In this document: positions 57,989 through 64,000 of the stretch, one piece after another
How positions within the stretch are numbered: the first letter of the stretch is position 1
Layout: each line of letters starts with the position of its first letter
From: Pseudomonas capsici
GTDB taxonomy: Bacteria; Pseudomonadota; Gammaproteobacteria; Pseudomonadales; Pseudomonadaceae
Assembly (NCBI RefSeq): GCF_017165765.1
Contig: NZ_JAFGZD010000015.1
Span: 62,001-126,000, forward strand
Direction of reading: 5' to 3'
Length of the DNA: 64,000 nt
Position numbers and translations under genes: made by a program
The notes under the pieces: model-generated
What the model was told of the DNA's origin: nothing
Seen by the model: the letters and a program-made list of their open reading frames with translations, nothing else
Databases searched by the model: none

Positions 57989-59434
57989 CTAGCGTCTATT
58001 TTCCAAACGCTTGCGGACAGCACCTCCCAAAGACGTCAGCCGGTATTTCTGGTTACGGCTGGTAGGCTTGTCGGGAACCGTCATGGCGATGACACCCTGC
58101 TCCAGCGCCGGAACCAGATACTGCTTGCGGAAGTGCTCGGCATCGCTCAGCTTCAACTGGTGCTGAAGATCCAGGCGGCTCACCTCACCATTCATTGCCA
58201 GGACGAGCCTTTCGACTTCCGGGGTGACTTCCGGGGTGACTTCCGGGGTGACTTCCGGGGTGACTTCCGGGGCGAAGAACGTCAGGGTAACCCCGGAAGC
58301 TCCCTCTGAATGCCAGACCGGAGCTGGAAGGCCCGCTTCCTCACATGACTGGCGAATCAATACGCTGCCACGGCCGAGCTTTTCCATATAGCCGAGCAGG
58401 TAGAGAGCATGGGCAATGTCAGGGTTGCGCAGCACGGAAATATGCCCCTCTTGCAGTTGCTCTGCACTGACCCCTTCAGGCAATCCACCCGAGTTCCAGA
58501 TCTGTATCTGTAACGGGCTGATTTCCACTTTGATACCCCCGGAAAAACTGCTGTAGTCACGGTGGGCAAAAGCATTGACGATACCTTCGCGGATCGCCAT
58601 TTCAGGGTACAACGGAAGATCTTCACGCTGAGTACTGTCGCTGCTGAAGCGCGCTCTTGAGGGCGTGTTGCGCATGATGAAGGTGAACAATTGCTCGATC
58701 ACCTCGGCCATGGGGCCAGCAAAGTGTTGCAGATCCTGGTACTCATTGGCGGTCTTGCTGCTGTAGCAGACAGCCCGCACCCGTGCCTGCGGATGACGCC
58801 GCACGGGATCACTGGCAAGCAATACATCGGCGGCATTGGTCATGCGCCCATACTTGGCCAATGACAATAGTTGCAGTTGATGCAACAGCCCTTGTTCCGA
58901 CTGCTTGGCCTCAAGCGGGATGCGCGGCGCGGAGAGCAACTTGCGGCACGCCGAAGCAGAAAGCAGTTGCTCGTCCAGCTCGGCTGAAAACAGGCGCTCC
59001 CAACGTTCAGGCTCAACCTGCTTGCGCAGCACCATATCCCGGATGGTTCCAATATCGGCCTTGCGTGTCTGCTCCCCCTCGCGGATGTAGATATCATTGC
59101 GAAAGGCGTATGGAACGTCCTTGCCGGAAGGCACTTCGATCACCAGTACTTGCTTGTCAGCGATATCCTGAACTTCAAACGAAAACAGCACAGGCGGCTG
59201 GATCTGGACCTTCAACATGGCTTCCAGCTTTTGAGCTGTCTGTTCTGCGTTTTCAATACCCAGAACCTCTCCGCCCCCGCCAACGCCACACACCAGATAT
59301 CCGCCCCGCGAATTGAGAAACGCACAAATTTGCGGACCACAGATTTCAGGACGTGCATGACTCTTGAACTCCAGGGTCTGACTTTCACCCAGCAGCAAAA
59401 ATGCTCTAAGTTCGGCGGGAGTCTTATTCATCAT
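57989..59434 (-). CDS. AlbA_2 (Schlafen-like) + HATPase_c_4 ATP-binding protein
   Basis: A 481-residue protein. The N-terminal AlbA_2 domain (about 12-130) has ESQTLEFKSHA, then ICAFLNSRGGYLVCGVGGGGEVLGIE. A RecG/HATPase-like domain follows (about 265-390; PEMAIREGIVNAFAHRDYSS and IQIWNSGGLPEGVS), then a Pro-Glu-Val-Thr repeat (391-410) and a winged-helix end. Such proteins act as regulators or antiviral effectors in several defence loci. The gene starts 11 bases inside the end of the DUF4062 gene, so the two are coupled. The repeat number varies in 12-bp steps, keeping frame. Confidence 0.85.
   Translation of the reverse strand: MMNKTPAELRAFLLLGESQTLEFKSHARPEICGPQICAFLNSRGGYLVCGVGGGGEVLGIENAEQTAQKLEAMLKVQIQPPVLFSFEVQDIADKQVLVIEVPSGKDVPYAFRNDIYIREGEQTRKADIGTIRDMVLRKQVEPERWERLFSAELDEQLLSASACRKLLSAPRIPLEAKQSEQGLLHQLQLLSLAKYGRMTNAADVLLASDPVRRHPQARVRAVCYSSKTANEYQDLQHFAGPMAEVIEQLFTFIMRNTPSRARFSSDSTQREDLPLYPEMAIREGIVNAFAHRDYSSFSGGIKVEISPLQIQIWNSGGLPEGVSAEQLQEGHISVLRNPDIAHALYLLGYMEKLGRGSVLIRQSCEEAGLPAPVWHSEGASGVTLTFFAPEVTPEVTPEVTPEVTPEVERLVLAMNGEVSRLDLQHQLKLSDAEHFRKQYLVPALEQGVIAMTVPDKPTSRNQKYRLTSLGGAVRKRLENRR
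58214..58273. repeat. Five tandem copies of a 12-bp unit, GACTTCCGGGGT
   Basis: 58214-58273 is GACTTCCGGGGT repeated five times; only the last base of copy five differs (C). On the coding strand it encodes Pro-Glu-Val-Thr repeats of the AlbA_2 protein, between its HATPase and C-terminal domains. Confidence 0.95.
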
Positions 59435-60056
59435 TGTCTCTCAAACGTTGGGCAACATGTTTGCTGTTGCCCAGATGATCCAGCAGCCGTTGTTCGACGT
59501 CCTGATATCGCGAGAACTGAGCGACGACAAACAGGTTGGCGTCGTCATCGCGCTCATATTTCTGAACCCAGTTTCCCTGACGCTCATCCAGAGGCAAGTG
59601 CTCCATGGTCGCGTCTTCATACATATCAATGACTTTCAAATCAGTGATCGAGGCCGATTTGGGCTTGAGCGCGAGCGTTTGTCTTTCGGCCTGCTTACGA
59701 TGACCAAGGTCGGCCAGCAAGCGCCGAGCGAATACGACATGGTCATGGGCGAGAAACCAGCGTGGTTTTTTCAGTTCCACAGCCCGTTTTATTTCCTTGT
59801 GGGTGATGGAAATACCTGTTCTATCCACTCCGCTGCCATATTGCGGCGTGATGATGCCCAGAAACAAATCGCATTTATCCACTGCCATCAGGCAGCTTTC
59901 AAATGCTGACTCTTCGGAAAATACCGGGACGGTGCCCTTGTGCGACATCCACACCTCATACCCGAAGCTGGTCAGCAACGTGTAGACCCGGTCAAGAAGC
60001 TCTTCCACACCAAAGACTGTGGAAGACACCATGATTTTCAGCTTTTCCCCATCCAT
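59424..60056 (-). CDS. DUF4062 domain protein (TIR-like fold)
   Basis: A 210-residue protein. The DUF4062 domain spans about 1-100: KIMVSSTVFGVEELLDRVYTLL, then SCLMAVDKCDLFLGIITPQYGS, then ITHKEIKRAVELKKPRWFLAH. As I recall, DUF4062 belongs with the TIR/SEFIR-like folds, where small nucleotide-handling or signalling domains occur in defence genes. The remaining 110 residues are charged and helical. The stop lies within the start of the AlbA_2 gene, a tight pair. Enzymatic activity is not evident from the sequence. Confidence 0.8.
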   Translation of the reverse strand: MDGEKLKIMVSSTVFGVEELLDRVYTLLTSFGYEVWMSHKGTVPVFSEESAFESCLMAVDKCDLFLGIITPQYGSGVDRTGISITHKEIKRAVELKKPRWFLAHDHVVFARRLLADLGHRKQAERQTLALKPKSASITDLKVIDMYEDATMEHLPLDERQGNWVQKYERDDDANLFVVAQFSRYQDVEQRLLDHLGNSKHVAQRLRDNDE

Positions 60057-60287
60057 GCGCGGATTGATCCGATCTTGAGTTCAGGGCCGAAAAGTTACAG
60101 CGCCTGACCTCACCTGCCTAGTGTCCTGTCACAGAAATAAACGGTTCTCCCGCCAGCCTGCGAAGGCCTCTCCAATCGACATCTGTGATACCTATTTAGC
60201 ATCACCGTCACATTAAGAAACATCTTGCACGGCCGATGCAGAGTGAATCTGCCACTCCCTCGCTTCGGCTCTCAAGAGAACACAATA

Positions 60288-61916
60288 ATGTCGTTACGAA
60301 ATCTGGGTATCGCTTCAAGGGCCACTCTGGGATTTGCGCTGATCGCTCTGATCGTGGTGCTGCTCGGTCTGTTGAGCCTGCAGAAACTTCAGTCGTTGAA
60401 TCAATCGAGCAGCGATATCGGCAAGGGCTGGCTGACCAGTACCCGGTTACTCGGCGAGATGGCCGATACCACCACGCGCTTTCGGACCATGTCGTATTTC
60501 GTTCTGGTCAACCGGTCCAAGGCCGATGTCGACAAGGCTGAGGCTCGTCTGAATACCTTGACGCAAAAAGCCAATCAGATCGCCGACAGCTATGCGCCGT
60601 TGATCAGCAGCAATGAGGAAGGCGAAGCGTTCAAGCAGTTCAAGGACGCCTTGAAAAACTATCTGCTGGCGCAGGACCGGTTGCGCAAGATTTCCCTGGC
60701 CGGTGAAACCGATCAGATCAATGGCTTGATCACCGGTGATCTGAAAGTCTATTCGGACCAGATGGCGCCGCTGCTCGAGAAGCTGATTGCCTTGAACACT
60801 GCGGGTGCCAACAAGGCCGTGGAAGACGCCAGCGATCAGTACCAGAACTCGCGCTTCATGATTGCCGGGATGATTGTCGCGGCGGCTTTGCTGACCGTGC
60901 TGCTGGCGGTGCTGCTGACTCGCAGCATCGTGCGCCCGCTCATGGAGGCGGTGCAGGTCGCCGAAGATGTGGCGGCTGGCGACCTGAGCAAGAACGTTGT
61001 GGTGCAAGGCAACGATGAGGTTTCTCGCCTGCAGCAGGCTTTGAGCGGTATGCAGCTCAATTTGCGTCAGACCATTCAACAGATTTCCGAGTCGGCGACC
61101 TTGTTGGCATCTGCGGCCGAAGAGCTGGATGCCGTGACCAATGAGAGCAGCCGCGGGCTTCAGCAGCAGAATAACGAGATCGAGCAGGCAGCCACCGCGG
61201 TCAATGAAATGACGGCGGCAGTTGAGGAAGTGGCGCGCAATGCGGTGTCCACCTCCGAGGCTTCGCGGCTTTCCAGTCATTCGGCGCTGGAGGGCCGCAA
61301 TCGAGTCAGTGAAACCCTGTCCTCCATTCAACAAATGACGCGGGATGTGGCGGTGACCTCCAATCAGGTCCGCTCGCTGGCTCAGCAATCCCAGGCGATT
61401 GGCAAAGTGCTGGATGTGATTCAGGCCATTGCGCAGCAAACCAACCTGCTGGCTCTGAACGCGGCCATCGAGGCTGCGCGCGCCGGTGAAGCAGGCCGTG
61501 GGTTTGCGGTAGTGGCCGATGAGGTTCGGGCACTGGCGCATCGCACCCAGACATCGGCTCAGGAAATCGAAGTCATGGTGGGCGGCATCCAGAACGATAC
61601 CGAACAGGCCGTGATATCGATGCAGAACAGCAGTTCCAAGGCCGAAGCGACTCTGGATGTCGCTCAAAGCGCAGGGCAGGCACTGGAAGAAATCACCCAG
61701 GCCATCAATGAAATCTCCGAACGCAATCTGGTCATTGCCAGTGCCGCCGAGGAGCAGGCACAAGTGGCGCGGGAGGTTGATCGCAACCTGGTGAACATTC
61801 GCGACCTCTCGTTGCAAAGCACAACCGGTGCCGATCAAACCACCACTGCCAGCCATGAGCTGTCACGCCTGGCAGTGGACCTGAACAAGATGGTGACCCG
61901 CTTCAAGGTTTCATGA
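60288..61916 (+). CDS. Methyl-accepting chemotaxis protein
   Basis: A 542-residue receptor with two membrane spans (about 10-30, ATLGFALIALIVVLLGLLS; 190-212, MIAGMIVAAALLTVLLAVLL), a periplasmic helical-bundle sensor between them, HAMP (213-266), and a signalling domain with tip QTNLLALNAAIEAARAGEAG. The start at 60288 (MSLRNLGIASR) was chosen for the typical cytoplasmic N-terminus although the ribosome binding site is weak; the frame is open earlier. Its sensor differs from that of the receptor at 29985 despite similar signalling domains. The ligand is unknown. Confidence 0.93.
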   Translation: MSLRNLGIASRATLGFALIALIVVLLGLLSLQKLQSLNQSSSDIGKGWLTSTRLLGEMADTTTRFRTMSYFVLVNRSKADVDKAEARLNTLTQKANQIADSYAPLISSNEEGEAFKQFKDALKNYLLAQDRLRKISLAGETDQINGLITGDLKVYSDQMAPLLEKLIALNTAGANKAVEDASDQYQNSRFMIAGMIVAAALLTVLLAVLLTRSIVRPLMEAVQVAEDVAAGDLSKNVVVQGNDEVSRLQQALSGMQLNLRQTIQQISESATLLASAAEELDAVTNESSRGLQQQNNEIEQAATAVNEMTAAVEEVARNAVSTSEASRLSSHSALEGRNRVSETLSSIQQMTRDVAVTSNQVRSLAQQSQAIGKVLDVIQAIAQQTNLLALNAAIEAARAGEAGRGFAVVADEVRALAHRTQTSAQEIEVMVGGIQNDTEQAVISMQNSSSKAEATLDVAQSAGQALEEITQAINEISERNLVIASAAEEQAQVAREVDRNLVNIRDLSLQSTTGADQTTTASHELSRLAVDLNKMVTRFKVS

Positions 61917-61920
61917 TGCG

Positions 61921-62880
61921 TCAGGGGATGAGGATGACCTTCTCTCCCCTGCCCTCATTCACTTCGGCATAACGCGCCAGCCCTTCGCTCAAGGGCGACT
62001 CAAGCAACCCGTCTGGCAGTTCCAGCAATCCTTGATCGAAGAACTGCCCGAACTGGTTGAGCATCCCGGCGCAGGCCTGGCAGTCGTAGAGCAGCGAATT
62101 GATGCCGACCACCGAACCGCCCTTGCGATACAGCGCCAGGGCTGGCAGTTGCACATGTCCGTCGACAGGCGCGGCGATGATTGCGATGCGGCCAAAGGTG
62201 GCCAGCGCCGGTACGGCAGCGGGCAGCCAGAAACCGGTGGTGTCGAAGATCACGTCTGCGCCACCCTTGAAGGTTTCGTTGACCTGACTGGCAAGGCCTT
62301 GCGGCGCGTCGAGCAGAATCCCGTCGAAACCTGCGGCTTGCAGGTTTTCCAGGTGCTCGGGACGACGCACCGCACCCAGCACCTGAGCGCCAAGTATCTT
62401 GCCCAACGCCATGGCCGCGCTGCCGACCGCACCGTTCGCTCCAATCACCAGCAAACGGGTATCGCGCGCCACAAGGCTGCGTTGCAGTGCGTCCCATGCG
62501 GTGGTGTAAGGCACGCCGAGGCTGGCGGCTTGTGCAAAGCTCAGGGCTTTGGGTTTGAGAGCAACGCCCTGAGCAGGCAAGGCCAGAAATTCGGCATGAG
62601 AGCCATCCCGAAAAAATCCCGGCTCCTTGCCGGTTCCCCAGACTTCCTGGCCCAGCAGCGCTTGCGGACCTTCGATAACCACTCCGGCGAAGTCGCGTCC
62701 CGGGATGCGTGGCAGTGTGGTGTAAGGGAAACGTCCCAGCACGTTCTTCACATCGCTGGGGTTCAGGCCTGCGGCTTTCACCTGGATCAGGACTTCGCCT
62801 TCACCGGCTACGGGCTTGGGCAGTTCGACGAACTCAAGGGCCGCGAGGTCGCCGGTTCGGGAAAATTGCAGGGCTTTCAT
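61921..62880 (-). CDS. Quinone-oxidoreductase-like MDR family protein
   Basis: A 319-residue medium-chain dehydrogenase/reductase. It has VKAAGLNPSDVKNVLGRFPY (about 35-54), IPGRDFAGVVIEG, YTTAWDAL and the cofactor motif VIGANGAVGSAAMALGK (about 145-161). The structural zinc ligands are absent, placing it with zinc-independent quinone oxidoreductases. It likely uses NADPH. The start is the ATG at 62880 (MKALQFSRTGDL). It converges on the chemoreceptor gene with a four-base gap. The divergent-looking AraC gene is upstream on the same strand. Confidence 0.88.
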   Translation of the reverse strand: MKALQFSRTGDLAALEFVELPKPVAGEGEVLIQVKAAGLNPSDVKNVLGRFPYTTLPRIPGRDFAGVVIEGPQALLGQEVWGTGKEPGFFRDGSHAEFLALPAQGVALKPKALSFAQAASLGVPYTTAWDALQRSLVARDTRLLVIGANGAVGSAAMALGKILGAQVLGAVRRPEHLENLQAAGFDGILLDAPQGLASQVNETFKGGADVIFDTTGFWLPAAVPALATFGRIAIIAAPVDGHVQLPALALYRKGGSVVGINSLLYDCQACAGMLNQFGQFFDQGLLELPDGLLESPLSEGLARYAEVNEGRGEKVILIP

Positions 62881-63046
62881 GGATGTCTCCGCACAAGTCA
62901 TGGAATGCGCAGAGTGTAGAGAGGGACTCAAAAGGCTATCGGCCAAGGGCTTCTGGATATCGGTCAGATGGAGGCGAAACCGATCTCATCAAAAAACACA
63001 TGTTCTGCAGGATCTGATTTATCCGGTCCCACAGGGCAGCGTAGTG

Positions 63047-63859
63047 TCAAGGGATGCGGTATTGCGAGGGGGACATGCCCAGCTCTCGGCGGAACATGTC
63101 ACTGAAACTGCTGGGACTGTAGCCCAATGAGCGGGCAATGCGACTGACCGGTACACCCTGAATGATTTCCGCCACGGCGGTCGCCAGTTGCACTTGTCTG
63201 CGCCACTCGGCAAAGCCCATGCCCAGCACGCCCTGAAACAGACGGGACAGGGTGCGTACGCTGGCACCGGCGTTTTCGGCATGCTGCTCGAAGGAAATAT
63301 TCAGCGAAGGTTCGCTCATGACCGCCTGGCAGAGGTTCATCAGGCGTCGATCCGAGCCATCGGGCATCGGGACTTTCAGCACGGAGCGTCTGGCTCGCTG
63401 CAGTTCCAGCAAGGCCAGATTGACCAGCGCGTCGTAGTAGTGCGGTTCAAGATCCCGGTCCAGTGCGACCAGAGTCAGGATCAGCTCACGCAGCAAACCA
63501 CCCACTTCAAAGACCTGAACCGAGCGTTCCAGGGTCTGGGCAATGGCCGGGCGCAGGTAGATATTGCGCATCTCCAGCTCGGAAACCACGCGGATGCCGT
63601 GTTCGACACCCGGCGGCAACCACACCGCCCGTTGTGGCGGGACCACCAGCGCCTCCAGCGGTGTCTCGACCCACATCACGCCCGACATCGCATACAGCAC
63701 CTGACCCCATTCATGGTCGTGAGGCTCGATGTAATGCCCACGCGGGTAGGTACGCGCAAGCGGTTGCACGGGAATGGCAATATCGGTGAGGTCGGGTGGA
63801 GCGGCGAGAGCCATGGGCGTGATCGGTGTGTGCGGGGATGGGCGAATGGTAGCCGACAT
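63047..63859 (-). CDS. AraC family transcriptional regulator
   Basis: A 270-residue regulator. An N-terminal cupin-like sensor (RTYPRGHYIEPHDHEWGQVLY, and LPPGVEHGIRVV) is followed by a C-terminal double HTH (about 180-268; SVRTLSRLFQGVLGMGF, IARSLGYSPSSFSDMFRRE then LGMSPSQYR). It may control the quinone-oxidoreductase-like gene 166 bases downstream, judged by position only. The start is uncertain: ATG 63859 (chosen), a GTG at 63883 or an ATG at 63814 are all in frame, and none has a strong ribosome binding site. Confidence 0.9.
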   Translation of the reverse strand: MSATIRPSPHTPITPMALAAPPDLTDIAIPVQPLARTYPRGHYIEPHDHEWGQVLYAMSGVMWVETPLEALVVPPQRAVWLPPGVEHGIRVVSELEMRNIYLRPAIAQTLERSVQVFEVGGLLRELILTLVALDRDLEPHYYDALVNLALLELQRARRSVLKVPMPDGSDRRLMNLCQAVMSEPSLNISFEQHAENAGASVRTLSRLFQGVLGMGFAEWRRQVQLATAVAEIIQGVPVSRIARSLGYSPSSFSDMFRRELGMSPSQYRIP

Positions 63860-63892
63860 TCTTTGCACGTCGCCATTGATCACGGCCCATAA

Positions 63893-63926
63893 AAAATGCC
63901 CCGATCCAGGGACCGGGGCATTTTCG
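63893..63926 (-). terminator. Terminator of the porin-like gene at the window end
   Basis: AAAATGCCCCG (63893-63903) pairs with CGGGGCATTTT (63914-63924). Read on the minus strand, the stem is followed by TTTTTT, so it ends the transcript coming from beyond 64000. Confidence 0.85.
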
Positions 63927-63950
63927 AACAGCGGTTACACAGTCACGTCA

Positions 63951-64000
63951 TTAGAAGACGTTGATTGGGTAATCCACGAAGACACGCACTTCGTTACCTT
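63951..64000 (-). CDS. C-terminal end of an outer-membrane porin, probably OprD family (partial)
   Basis: The reverse strand reads GNEVRVFVDYPINVF and then stop. The alternating hydrophobic strand ending in Phe is the beta-signal of outer-membrane barrels, and EVRVFVDYP resembles the last strand of OprD-type specific porins of Pseudomonas. Only 15 residues lie in the window, so the family is tentative. Confidence 0.55.
   Translation of the reverse strand, partial: GNEVRVFVDYPINVF

Noticed and set aside
58214..58273. Possible CRISPR-like array
   Set aside because: The five repeats are contiguous 12-mers without spacers and encode part of a protein.

Overview
The window is a stretch of chromosome from a fluorescent Pseudomonas, most likely of the P. 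syringae/P. viridiflava/P. cichorii lineage. The evidence is conserved Pseudomonas gene order (hslO-hslR, rimA-rimB-rimK, secB-grx-rhodanese-gpmI-envC-ctpA-yibQ, hisB-hisH-DUF2164-hisA-hisF, asmA-mutY-yggX), high-GC codon use, and dispersed inverted repeats of the TTCGCGAATGAATTC type that are typical of these genomes. Species is an inference.

Layout. Bases 1-3200: heat-shock genes hslO and hslR, then the ribosome-modification operon rimABK. 3200-9700: secB, grx and a rhodanese (minus strand), then gpmI-envC-ctpA-yibQ (plus strand). 9800-16000: a secreted S1 protease, a periplasmic binding protein, and the second half of histidine biosynthesis, with REP-like repeats on both sides of hisA. 15500-25700: an aromatic aminotransferase, a YitT protein, an Lrp regulator, aroP, an OFA-type MFS carrier, a PanZ-like protein, asmA, mutY and yggX. 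25800-32300: tRNA-Phe followed by accessory genes (DUF4258/XRE pair, small secreted YHYH peptide, BdlA-like sensor, a chemoreceptor, a RelE/Phd-type pair). 32400-46000: gabP, a basic amino acid ABC importer, a methyltransferase, a glucarate locus with a LysR regulator, a glycosyltransferase/2OG-oxygenase pair and a membrane J-domain protein. 46600-53250: tRNA-Thr followed by an accessory island. 53350-64000: SDR, YkgJ, OYE, a membrane protein, an AlbA_2/DUF4062 pair, a chemoreceptor, a quinone-oxidoreductase-like protein, an AraC regulator and the end of an outer-membrane porin.

The most interesting region is 47.8-51.1 kb. It is a compact, visibly AT-rich five-gene operon that looks like a RiPP pathway. 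It encodes a 61-residue precursor ending YGSFDRVHNRHNR, a radical SAM/SPASM maturase, a 2OG-Fe(II) oxygenase, a HExxH protein and a class I SAM methyltransferase. The core contains three aromatic-X-Arg triplets (FDR, HNR, HNR), the pattern expected for three-residue cyclophanes (triceptides) formed on Phe and His. The genes overlap or nearly touch, and no exporter is visible. The island is bordered by four intact or decayed copies of a noncoding element that precedes a DUF3077/DUF6124 gene. Two copies share a hairpin with compensatory base changes, and one looks like a deletion between 8-bp direct repeats. A second structured noncoding stretch lies at 53.0-53.2 kb, and a stand-alone PBECR-like nuclease-fold gene lies between the repeats.

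A second candidate system is the overlapping AlbA_2/HATPase plus DUF4062 pair at 58.0-60.1 kb, which has the look of a two-gene defence module and carries a five-copy, in-frame 12-bp repeat. All functional statements rest on reading the sequence and on family knowledge; no database search was run.
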